In this document: positions 1-5,426 of the stretch, piece by piece
Numbering within the stretch: position 1 is the stretch's first letter
Layout: each line of letters opens with the position of its first letter
Assembly (NCBI GenBank): GCA_017613855.1
Contig: JAGACY010000203.1
Coordinates: 1 to 6,734, forward strand
Source: Pseudomonadota bacterium
GTDB taxonomy: Bacteria; Myxococcota; Bradymonadia; UBA4248
Length of the DNA: 6,734 nucleotides
Reading direction: 5' to 3'
Notes under the pieces: model-generated
The model's database searches: none
Told to the model about the DNA's origin: nothing
The model's input: the letters and a program-made list of their open reading frames with translations, nothing else
Translations under genes and position numbers: made by a program

Positions 1-880
1 CTTCATTGACACGAATATCGTTGGATTGCATGAGTTCGTCAATTTTTTGGCGTGTGGCCAGCTTTCTTCCCTGTTTTACGGTACTTTCACGTATAAAATC
101 CGCATCCCGCGTGATATCGGCTTTTTTCTCTTCTGTTCGGCTTTTAAAAAGAATGAGGTGATAGCCAAACTCGGACTCCGTTACAGGGCTAAGAGGATTG
201 GATTCGGAGAGTTTAAATGAAGCATCGGCCAAGGGTTCGACGACAGGCCGAGAGGAAAGTTGTTCGCCAAGAAAGGAGGTCATGGCACGCCTTGGAAAAG
301 TCAGATCGGCGTTCATATCGGTTTTATAGCCTGCACGAATGAGGCGTTGTGCTTGCCTTCTGAGCGCATCATCGCTCAAATCGCCATCCTTAAGCAATTC
401 TGTGCGAACGGCTTCGAGCGCAGCTTTTCTCATTTCGGGCGTCGTACTCTCATCCGGTTTGATGAGAATATGGGAGGCTGTTACCAATGCCGGGTGGCCG
501 CTTTTAAACGCATAGGCATCGATGGCGGCCTGAATCATTTCCTGACTCACGGTATTGGGATGAAAGACATCTTCGATTTCGACTTTTAACCAGGCATTGG
601 CAAGTGCACGGCGCTCTGCCCACGCGGCGGTATAGGCGTCGTAATGCTCAGCACTCATGGTTTGGATGATATCAAATTGATGCTGCGCTTCTTCTTCGGT
701 GAGTTCCGGATGATGTTGGCGATAGATAGACCATTCCTGGTCGATGAGCTCCTGACTTTGAGCTGGCAGAACGCCCATCTGATACTGTTTCTGCGATGAT
801 GAGGCTTTGTCTGCCGAATTCTCCGGAGAACAGCCTGAAGTGAGTATGAGTAGTAGTAGTAAAAAAGGGCAATACCGCAT
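1..880 (-). CDS. Parvulin (PpiC/SurA-type) peptidyl-prolyl cis-trans isomerase, lipoprotein; C-terminus cut by window edge
   Basis: The reading frame is open for 293 codons from the ATG at 880-878 to the left edge, with no stop. It starts with a lipoprotein-like signal (MRYCPF, then a run of Leu/Ile, then LTSGC with Cys17). Thr sits at -3 where Leu is usual, so the lipobox is slightly atypical. Residues about 35-115 are Glu/Gln-rich and look helical, like the N-terminal chaperone segment of SurA/PrsA proteins. The rotamase domain spans about 133-250: it opens with TASHILIK (His137) and closes with SPVTESEFGYHLILF (His241), the two conserved parvulin histidines. The usual GGDLGFF motif is degenerate here (ADLTF, Asp192). 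By family it should isomerise Xaa-Pro bonds of exported proteins in the periplasm. No Shine-Dalgarno is visible; a heptamer repeat array begins only 10 bp upstream of the ATG. Family assignment is firm; the substrate is unknown. Confidence 0.9.
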   Translation of the reverse strand, partial: MRYCPFLLLLLILTSGCSPENSADKASSSQKQYQMGVLPAQSQELIDQEWSIYRQHHPELTEEEAQHQFDIIQTMSAEHYDAYTAAWAERRALANAWLKVEIEDVFHPNTVSQEMIQAAIDAYAFKSGHPALVTASHILIKPDESTTPEMRKAALEAVRTELLKDGDLSDDALRRQAQRLIRAGYKTDMNADLTFPRRAMTSFLGEQLSSRPVVEPLADASFKLSESNPLSPVTESEFGYHLILFKSRTEEKKADITRDADFIRESTVKQGRKLATRQKIDELMQSNDIRVNE

Positions 881-882
881 TT

Positions 883-934
883 TTTTAATTCGCAATGCGC
901 AATGCGCAATGCGCAATGGGGGGCAAAACTAAAG
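883..934. repeat. Heptamer array A: four exact CGCAATG copies inside a ~52-bp direct repeat
   Basis: Four exact, in-phase copies of CGCAATG occupy 891-918. The left flank TTTTAATT (883-890) and the right flank GCAAAACTAAAG (923-934) recur around array C about 100 bp away, so the duplicated unit is larger than the heptamers. The array lies directly upstream of the isomerase start codon, where its promoter or leader would be expected. Confidence 0.9.
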
Positions 935-945
935 TGTGACTCTGA

Positions 946-979
946 TTAATTCGGAATGCGGAATGCGGAATGCGGAATT
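946..979. repeat. Heptamer array B: CGGAATG x3 plus CGGAATT
   Basis: TTAATT (946-951) is followed by three CGGAATG units and one CGGAATT (952-979). The unit differs from arrays A and C by one base (CGG for CGC), and the change is identical in all four copies. That suggests the array was homogenised or expanded from a single variant unit. Confidence 0.88.
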
Positions 980-982
980 GGA

Positions 983-1035
983 TTTTAATTCGCAATTCGC
1001 AATGCGCAATGCGCAATTGGTGTGCAAAACTAAAG
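983..1035. repeat. Heptamer array C: CGCAATT, CGCAATG x2, CGCAATT, with the same flanks as array A
   Basis: TTTTAATT (983-990) precedes four in-phase heptamers (991-1018), followed by a short spacer and GCAAAACTAAAG (1024-1035). Array A has the same left and right flanks with a one-base length difference in the spacer, so A and C are diverged direct repeats of one composite unit. Confidence 0.9.
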
Positions 1036-1037
1036 GA

Positions 1038-1065
1038 CCGTGGGTTACGCTTCGCTCACCCACGG
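1038..1065. repeat. Hairpin with 8-bp perfect arms CCGTGGGT / ACCCACGG
   Basis: The arms CCGTGGGT (1038-1045) and ACCCACGG (1058-1065) are exact reverse complements around a 12-base loop. The loop can fold further as GC-TTC-GC. Neither strand has a following T-run, so this is not a standard terminator. It resembles a REP-like intergenic palindrome. Confidence 0.7.
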
Positions 1066-1083
1066 CTATTGGCTACGAATGAT

Positions 1084-1100
1084 ACGCCCCTCCGGGGCGT
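1084..1100. repeat. Hairpin ACGCCCC-TCC-GGGGCGT
   Basis: Seven-bp perfect arms surround a three-base loop (TCC). No T-tract follows on either strand. It sits between the direct heptamer arrays and the inverted array D. Confidence 0.7.
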
Positions 1101-1120
1101 GACGTTTATTTGAGAATACT

Positions 1121-1169
1121 CTAATTGCTAATTGCGCATTGCTAATTGCGCATTGCGCATTACGCATTA
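1121..1169. repeat. Heptamer array D, inverted relative to A-C, seven degenerate units
   Basis: In strict 7-bp phase the plus strand reads CTAATTG, CTAATTG, CGCATTG, CTAATTG, CGCATTG, CGCATTA, CGCATTA. CGCATTG and its variants are related to the complement of the A/C unit (CATTGCG, phase-shifted), so the array is inverted relative to A and C. The last unit contains the TAA stop (1167-1169) of the small minus-strand reading frame. Confidence 0.82.
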
Positions 1170-1364
1170 TTTCTGCCTTCCCGAAGCAGCGATGGCATAG
1201 CGAGCAAACAATGTGCTGAGATGCCACACAAGCAGGCCAAAGACCGCAAAAATAGCGGTTTTTATCCATTCTTCGTGGAGTGCCATCCAGACACCGGTGA
1301 CGAACAATAAGCCGCCGATGATGAGACAGGCCAATGAAATGTAATCGTAGAATGTTGTTCGCAA
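1167..1364 (-). CDS. Possible small two-helix membrane protein (65 aa), unrecognised
   Basis: The reading frame starts at TTG (1364-1362) and ends with TAA at 1167. The product has two clear hydrophobic segments: about residues 8-29 (SLACLIIGGLLFVTGVWMAL) and 35-55 (TAIFAVFGLLVWHLSTLF). They are separated by a charged HEEWIK turn, and the tail is basic (ARYAIAASGRQK), as expected of a small inner-membrane protein. I do not recognise a family. Weak points are the TTG start, the absence of a Shine-Dalgarno, and no ATG or GTG between the upstream in-frame stop and codon 1. The stop lies in a heptamer repeat, so the original C-terminus may have been altered. It could be a degraded gene or chance. 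The hydrophobic pattern and its position between two minus-strand genes favour it being real. Confidence 0.42.
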   Translation of the reverse strand: MRTTFYDYISLACLIIGGLLFVTGVWMALHEEWIKTAIFAVFGLLVWHLSTLFARYAIAASGRQK

Positions 1365-1381
1365 AGGGGATTGTTGTTTTG

Positions 1382-1402
1382 CCGGGAAGCTACGCTTCCG
1401 GG
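1382..1402. repeat. Near-perfect hairpin CCGGGAAGC-TAC-GCTTCCGGG
   Basis: The nine-base arms match at eight positions around a three-base TAC loop. It lies just upstream of the small membrane-protein frame on the minus strand. No T-run follows on either strand. Confidence 0.6.
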
Positions 1403-1464
1403 AACATCTTTAAGGTAGCTGTTTCGGTGGTTAATGTGAATATACGTGTCGTTTTGATGTATCC

Positions 1465-1504
1465 AAAAGAAAAGGCGCGTATTTGCAAAGCAAAAAGCGC
1501 CTTT
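1465..1504 (-). terminator. Likely intrinsic terminator of the cysteine-rich lipoprotein gene
   Basis: On the minus strand AAAGGCGC pairs with GCGCCTTT (plus 1497-1504 and 1471-1478). An inner TTTGC/GCAAA hairpin with a three-base loop lies inside, and the structure is followed by the T-rich tract TCTTTTGG. It sits about 107 bases past the lipoprotein stop, a plausible distance. The plus strand has no T-tract after the stem, so termination should act on leftward transcripts. Confidence 0.6.
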
Positions 1505-1515
1505 GTGAGGTCGTA

Positions 1516-1530
1516 TCCGGCGAAGCCGGA
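1516..1530. repeat. Short hairpin TCCGGC-GAA-GCCGGA
   Basis: Six-bp perfect GC-rich arms with a three-base GAA loop lie in the 3' region of the lipoprotein transcript. It shares the CGTATCCG lead-in with the hairpin at 1552-1570. Confidence 0.55.
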
Positions 1531-1542
1531 AAGAGCCGAACA

Positions 1543-1577
1543 CACAGGCCGTATCCGCCATTGGCGGATAGGCTGTG
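1543..1577. repeat. Long imperfect hairpin just past the lipoprotein stop
   Basis: The core TATCCGCC-ATT-GGCGGATA (1552-1570) is perfect. Outer arms CACAGGCC and GGCTGTG extend the stem with two bulged G residues. It begins 34 bases beyond the lipoprotein stop codon on the minus strand. There is no T-run, so it may stabilise the transcript 3' end rather than terminate it. Confidence 0.55.
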
Positions 1578-1610
1578 ATTATAAAAAAATCTCGCAAAAA
1601 GTCTAAATAA

Positions 1611-4600
1611 TTACTCCGGAATTGTCCACGAAACACTGGTGATGTGGATGCGATGGGCGTCGTTTCCTGAACCCTGTTCGGGGGCAATCGTAAAGCTCGT
1701 AATCGTTTTGTCATCATAAACCAGGGTTTTGCTAAGTTCCTGGACTGCGGTGGCATCGTAGCTGTGTTTGATTTGATCGGTATGTGTTCCGGCCGTGATG
1801 TTGAGAATGGCGTCGGTCGAAGGTGTCGGATTGTACGAAACGTAAGTAATGGTCAGCTCGGCAAGGCCGTCGATGCCGGTTACGGTGATGCTCGATGGAT
1901 TCGATTTATTACCGGTCATGCTGAGGCCAGGGTACTTGGTTTCCTGGCCGATTTGCGCCGTATTGACATTACCCCTAGCCGTAAATGTTACATCGCCAAA
2001 GGTCTCGATATAGTCGGATTTATAGCCGGACCCCGTATGCTCGCATTCGTCGTTGGGACACGAGAAGTCGACGCTGTACGATGTGACGCCCGGACAAGCG
2101 GCATCGCCGGGATTGGCGTCGTTGGGGCAGGCATCGCAGATGTCGCCTTTGCCGTCGCCATCGGCATCGGCCTGATCGGGATTGGCTTTTGTTGGGCAGT
2201 TGTCTACTGCGTCCTTAATGCCATCTTTATCGGTGTCTTTTTCGGTCGGCGGCGTGTCATCGTCACAAGTGGCGTCGTTTGCGGCACACAATGGATAAGG
2301 ATCGCAGATGTCGCCCCAGCCATCGTCGTCTGTATCGGTCTGCTTGCGATCGAGCTCCATGGGGCGTATCGGATTGAAGATCGTCGGGCAGTTGTCGACA
2401 TCATCTGCAATGCCGTCGCCGTCAGCATCGTCGGCAGCTGTATAATCGCCTGTATACATCGTCGTTTGCTGGGTTTCGGTGTCGACCGTGCGCGTGCGCT
2501 GCGGGACGCAGGTTGGTTCGTCTTCGGGAAGGTCGCAGAAATACATCGGATATTTGGCGGCAGCTTCGAGGACCGACATATCTGTGATTTCTTTTTTGGC
2601 TCCCGTCGCTTTCAAGTCAAATTTCTTCGCTTCTCCGCACATCTCGAATTCGCTGCCACTTGCCATGAGATTGGCGTCGCCATAAATGGGTGTGCCGTTC
2701 ATCGTCAGGAAAAGCAGATCCACATTATTGGCTTCGATAACTGCACGGTATCCTGTTTTGGTTGCGGTTTTCCTAAAGATGGCTATGTCGGCAACAAAAC
2801 CGACTTCGAGTTTGCCCAGATATTTTTCAACGCCAAAGGCCACGGCATTGTTCCAGGTGGGCATGAGCCATAGTTCATAATCGCTGAAATAGCGGCTGTA
2901 ATGGTTCTGGTTGAGATAGTCGACGCATTGCAGCTCGCGAAGCATATTGGCCGATCCCGAGTAGAGCCAGTCTGTTCCAAGTCCAAGTGTCACACCCATG
3001 CGGTGATAGAGGGGCGCTTGTGCCGTGTCGCCATAGAGCGAAATATTGGTGCGTGGCGACCATATCAATTTTAGTCCCTGGTCGGCCATTTTCTTGATGA
3101 GATCCGTGGTGATGGCGATGCCATGAATGACGGCCACATTCGGTTTGAAGATATCACGTGCTTTGTCGCCTTCTCCGCTTAAACAGCGCATTTCATTGAG
3201 GGCTGCCTGGTTGATGCCTTCTGCAATGTGCGGCCCGTAAGGACACGAATCGTCAAATGCAGTGACGGAACTGTGGTAATTGTAACTGCATCCCGAATCG
3301 TAGGTTTTGCCATCACCATCGCCCAGCGGGAATGTCTGGTAAATGGAGGTAATGCCGCCAATCGTCGAGGATTTGATATCGAGGTTTCGCGCCAGTCCCG
3401 GAGCCGATCCCGATCCGAAAATCGAAGTCGTACCCGAAAGCAGTGCGCGCATCTCGACGACGGAATTGCCGTTGTTTGCACTCGTTGTATCGCCGGGGTC
3501 TTTCTTGTGTCCGTTTTTGCCTTTGCGCCAGTCATGCCGGTGGTCAAAACGTTCATCCCCCCATTTAGCCGGGACGCCGTTCGAAAATGTAATATGCTCG
3601 TGACCATTGATAAATGCCGGGCTGATGACCGAATCCGGACAGGTGATGACGGTAGCTTTGTCCATGTTGGGGTCACAGCCGACATAAGTAATTTTGTTGC
3701 CCTCGATGACGATACTTCCGCCTTCGAGCGTTTGGTCAAATCCGAGAATATCACCGCGCAGCACCAGTTTGCTGCCCGAGCCTGTTTTTTCGCAGGCCTG
3801 GTCACCTGAAATGGCAAGCGGTTGCTCGCAGGTTTTGACTTCGGGGGCAGTACCATGTTCGACGCATTCACCTGCCAGACAGATTTGCCCGATACCACAG
3901 GATTTGAGCTGCCATTTCTGGTTTTCGTCGCAAGTTGCGAGCATGCCGCTTTGGCATGTCGTGGTTTCGGGTTCGCAGGGGCGGTCGATGCAGGCGCCTT
4001 CGGAACACATCTTGAGATTGCCGCAGGAAGCTTTCTTGATTTTGCCGCCTTCACAGGTCAGACGCGTGGCCTCACCGTCGCATTGCGGGTAATCGGCTTC
4101 ATCGCATTCGGGTTTGTCTTCATTGCATATCCCAAGATCCGCATCACATCCGGATTTGCATGTAATACTGTGGATCGCGCCTTCGATGCATTCCTGGCGT
4201 GCATTCCCTACACATTTGGGGTAATCGGCTTCGTCGCACTCTGGTTCGGGGGGCTCATCTTCGATGCATTCTCCACTGTCACAGTGCAGCCCTTGGGCGC
4301 AGCCTTTGCTCACGATTTTACCACTGACGCAGGTGAGGCGGTTGCCTTTGGCATCGCAGATGGGATAATCAGCGGGATCGCATTCGTCCTTGTCTTCCGG
4401 GTCGGGGCCTGGCGTCTCATCTTTGATGCAGCCTGCGGCTTCGCAATGAAATCCCGTTTGGCATTCTTCGCGCTGAAGCTTGCCACCCTGACATGTCACC
4501 CGGGTATTGCCGGCACAATAGGGTGCATCACTGTCGCTGCATTCGGGGGCCTCTCCGTGGTTGACGCAGACGCCGTTTTCGCAGGTAAAAGGTGCACGGC

Positions 4601-4994
4601 ATGGAACATCGTTGCTGCATTCGGGGATATTGCCGCTGCTGACGCATACCCCGTTTTGGCAGATAAATGGCGCCGGACATGAGACCGTGTCGCTGCATTC
4701 CGGATCGGTACCGCCCGAAATGCAATTTCCGGTGATTTCACTGCAGGTTTGCCCGGCAGGACAAGTCGATACTGTGCACTTGAGCCCTGCATTGATGCAG
4801 GCTCCCGTCTGGACATCGCAGCCATTGGAGCAATACTGCGAGACATATTCACCATTTTGGCAATAAAACATAGTACTGCCGATGCATTGCCTTTCGCCAA
4901 GATGGCAGGTTTCATCGATGACACTGACCTCGTTGCAGCCATAAAGTCCTAAAATGACTAGCAGCGAGAGTGAGAGATTGAGTCGTTTTTGCAT
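1611..4994 (-). CDS. Cysteine-rich outer-surface lipoprotein with amidohydrolase domain and thrombospondin type 3 repeats (1127 aa)
   Basis: The start at 4994 is set by GGAG seven bases upstream and by the lipoprotein signal that follows (MQKR, hydrophobic run, LYGC; lipidated Cys20). Residues about 30-405 hold nine cysteine modules: six with six Cys (pattern like CDEADYPKC...C...C..GxC) and three with four. About 408-800 is an amidohydrolase-superfamily TIM barrel, closest to the AtzA/guanine-deaminase branch. Its metal ligands are visible: His465/His467 (NGHEH), His589 with Glu592 (PHIAE, the HxxE motif), His624 (VIHG) and Asp675 (GTDW). The closing LGKLEVGFVADIAIF is typical. About 855-966 are calcium-binding thrombospondin type 3 repeats (DADGDG...DNCP). 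About 967-1127 is an unassigned beta-rich domain. The barrel looks catalytically complete and should hydrolyse a C-N or related bond, but the substrate is unknown. It is transcribed divergently from the VKOR-DsbA gene. Confidence 0.93.
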   Translation of the reverse strand: MQKRLNLSLSLLVILGLYGCNEVSVIDETCHLGERQCIGSTMFYCQNGEYVSQYCSNGCDVQTGACINAGLKCTVSTCPAGQTCSEITGNCISGGTDPECSDTVSCPAPFICQNGVCVSSGNIPECSNDVPCRAPFTCENGVCVNHGEAPECSDSDAPYCAGNTRVTCQGGKLQREECQTGFHCEAAGCIKDETPGPDPEDKDECDPADYPICDAKGNRLTCVSGKIVSKGCAQGLHCDSGECIEDEPPEPECDEADYPKCVGNARQECIEGAIHSITCKSGCDADLGICNEDKPECDEADYPQCDGEATRLTCEGGKIKKASCGNLKMCSEGACIDRPCEPETTTCQSGMLATCDENQKWQLKSCGIGQICLAGECVEHGTAPEVKTCEQPLAISGDQACEKTGSGSKLVLRGDILGFDQTLEGGSIVIEGNKITYVGCDPNMDKATVITCPDSVISPAFINGHEHITFSNGVPAKWGDERFDHRHDWRKGKNGHKKDPGDTTSANNGNSVVEMRALLSGTTSIFGSGSAPGLARNLDIKSSTIGGITSIYQTFPLGDGDGKTYDSGCSYNYHSSVTAFDDSCPYGPHIAEGINQAALNEMRCLSGEGDKARDIFKPNVAVIHGIAITTDLIKKMADQGLKLIWSPRTNISLYGDTAQAPLYHRMGVTLGLGTDWLYSGSANMLRELQCVDYLNQNHYSRYFSDYELWLMPTWNNAVAFGVEKYLGKLEVGFVADIAIFRKTATKTGYRAVIEANNVDLLFLTMNGTPIYGDANLMASGSEFEMCGEAKKFDLKATGAKKEITDMSVLEAAAKYPMYFCDLPEDEPTCVPQRTRTVDTETQQTTMYTGDYTAADDADGDGIADDVDNCPTIFNPIRPMELDRKQTDTDDDGWGDICDPYPLCAANDATCDDDTPPTEKDTDKDGIKDAVDNCPTKANPDQADADGDGKGDICDACPNDANPGDAACPGVTSYSVDFSCPNDECEHTGSGYKSDYIETFGDVTFTARGNVNTAQIGQETKYPGLSMTGNKSNPSSITVTGIDGLAELTITYVSYNPTPSTDAILNITAGTHTDQIKHSYDATAVQELSKTLVYDDKTITSFTIAPEQGSGNDAHRIHITSVSWTIPE

Positions 4995-5001
4995 ATCGAA
5001 T

Positions 5002-5005
5002 CTCC
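5002..5005 (-). promoter_or_regulatory. Shine-Dalgarno GGAG deciding the lipoprotein start
   Basis: GGAG on the minus strand lies seven bases before the ATG at 4994, the one that begins a lipoprotein signal peptide. The frame stays open to an ATG at 5063, but that codon lies upstream of the TATAAT promoter element and has no comparable site. Confidence 0.75.
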
Positions 5006-5023
5006 ATTGGGTGGCGTACTGGC

Positions 5024-5039
5024 CAGATTTCGAAATCTG
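5024..5039. promoter_or_regulatory. Perfect 16-bp palindrome CAGATTTCGAAATCTG, candidate operator
   Basis: Both halves are exact reverse complements with no spacer. It abuts the -10 hexamer (5040-5045) on its downstream side, so the expected transcription start falls near the palindrome centre. A dimeric repressor binding here would block initiation. The alternative is a hairpin at the mRNA 5' end. No regulator gene is visible in the window. Confidence 0.55.
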
Positions 5040-5068
5040 ATTATAGATTTTTTTTGCACACAATAAAA
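5040..5068 (-). promoter_or_regulatory. Candidate sigma-70-type promoter of the lipoprotein gene
   Basis: The minus strand carries a consensus -10 TATAAT (plus 5040-5045), 45 bases from the start codon, preceded by an A8 tract. At 17-bp spacing the -35 position reads TTTTAT, a poor match, so the promoter may need an activator or rely on the A-tract. Confidence rests on the -10 and its placement. Confidence 0.5.
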
Positions 5069-5124
5069 ACAGGTGAATTCAAAAAAGATTTTTTTCGTTG
5101 AGTTATTCGGGTGTAGGTATCTGT

Positions 5125-5142
5125 GCGCCTTTTTCTTTTGGA
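5125..5142 (+). repeat. GCGCCTTTTTCTTTTGGA, inverted copy of the terminator tail at 1462-1478
   Basis: The minus strand at 1478-1462 reads GCGCCTTTTCTTTTGGA, the same word with one fewer T. The two copies point outward on either side of the lipoprotein gene. Here no upstream GGCGC arm exists, so this copy cannot form the terminator stem. Confidence 0.6.
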
Positions 5143-5152
5143 GGGCTTCAGC

Positions 5153-5175
5153 TATTCGTTCCTTCGGTACGAATA
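5153..5175. repeat. Hairpin TATTCGTTCC-TTC-GGTACGAATA
   Basis: Ten-base arms match at nine positions around a TTC loop. The right arm (TACGAATACGC) resembles the sequence TACGAATGATACGC next to the hairpin at 1084, so the two intergenic regions share repeat material. Confidence 0.58.
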
Positions 5176-5185
5176 CGCTTTCGCC

Positions 5186-5215
5186 TCGCCGCTATGCCTG
5201 CGGCATACGCGGCGA
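5186..5215. repeat. Strong hairpin, 13-bp stem with one bulge and TGC loop
   Basis: TATGCC (5193-5198) pairs with GGCATA (5202-5207). After a bulged C at 5208 the stem continues with TCGCCGC against GCGGCGA. No T-run follows on either strand. The three-base loop matches the other intergenic hairpins in this window. Confidence 0.65.
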
Positions 5216-5377
5216 ATACCTTTGGGCATGTTCTGTGAGGCATCAGGCAATATCCGAGAGGATTAGGAATAATTCGGGGCTGCCCCCGGTTAAATCGTTA
5301 CAATTGTGCATAGAAAAATCGTTCAGGCTAAAAGCACAATTTTACATTAAAACGGCATTTTGTTAAAAGTGCCCCGA

Positions 5378-5395
5378 AAAGTGGAATGCCACTTT
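5378..5395. repeat. Hairpin AAAGTGG-AATG-CCACTTT upstream of VKOR-DsbA
   Basis: Seven-bp perfect arms enclose a four-base loop. AAAAGTG also occurs directly repeated 12 bp upstream (5365-5371 and 5377-5383), so the stretch could be regulatory half-sites rather than only an RNA hairpin. No T-run follows. Confidence 0.5.
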
Positions 5396-5414
5396 CAATT
5401 GAACGTTCAAATTG
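5396..5414. promoter_or_regulatory. Palindrome around TTGAACGTTCAA, candidate operator of VKOR-DsbA
   Basis: The 12-bp core (5399-5410) is a perfect palindrome. With a one-base T difference the symmetry extends to CAAT-TGAAC / GTTCAAATTG. It ends two bases before the AAGG ribosome-binding sequence (5416-5419), so it could act on transcription or on translation. Only symmetry and position support this. Confidence 0.4.
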
Positions 5415-5426
5415 TAAGGTTTTTTC

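Larger units (their letters stand above)
5046..5426. other. Divergent intergenic region between lipoprotein and VKOR-DsbA genes
   Basis: This stretch is A/T-rich at both ends and carries hairpins in the middle, listed separately. It also has a 10-base GC hairpin stem at 5275-5288 (CGGGG-CTGC-CCCCG). I see no credible gene. A plus-strand open frame at 5073-5366 reads through the palindromes and has no homology I recognise. A possible -35 TTTACA at 5341-5346 for the rightward gene has only a weak -10 (TAAAAG, 5364-5369). Confidence 0.6.

Noticed and set aside
883..1169. CRISPR-like array
   Set aside because: The units are 7-bp tandem repeats with no unique spacers of constant length and no cas genes nearby.
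1334..1606. Plus-strand open frame (90 codons) over the hairpin cluster
   Set aside because: It consists largely of translated palindromes and is antisense to the probable terminator.
1764..2873. Long plus-strand open frame (369 codons)
   Set aside because: It is antisense to the thrombospondin and barrel regions of the lipoprotein. Its composition (runs of Val, Ile, Gly, Ala and Cys) reflects the complement of Asp- and Thr-rich coding sequence, and no domain is recognisable.
3050..3065. Loss of a catalytic His in the WSPRTN segment of the amidohydrolase (Trp645)
   Set aside because: Many barrel relatives have HCPxSN here, but the metal ligands (HxH, HxxE, His624, Asp675) are all present, and WSP is, as I recall, usual in the related Myxococcota proteins, so it is not evidence of an inactive enzyme.
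3822..4682. Plus-strand open frame (286 codons) rich in hydrophobic residues
   Set aside because: It lies antisense to the cysteine modules. The apparent membrane character comes from reading Cys/Glu/Asp codons on the opposite strand.
4995..5063. Alternative upstream ATG for the lipoprotein, adding 23 residues
   Set aside because: It would place a polar segment before the signal peptide, has no good ribosome-binding site, and lies upstream of the TATAAT element at 5040-5045.
5073..5366. Plus-strand open frame (97 codons) in the divergent intergenic region
   Set aside because: It reads straight through the hairpins, has no ribosome-binding site, and shows no recognisable motif.
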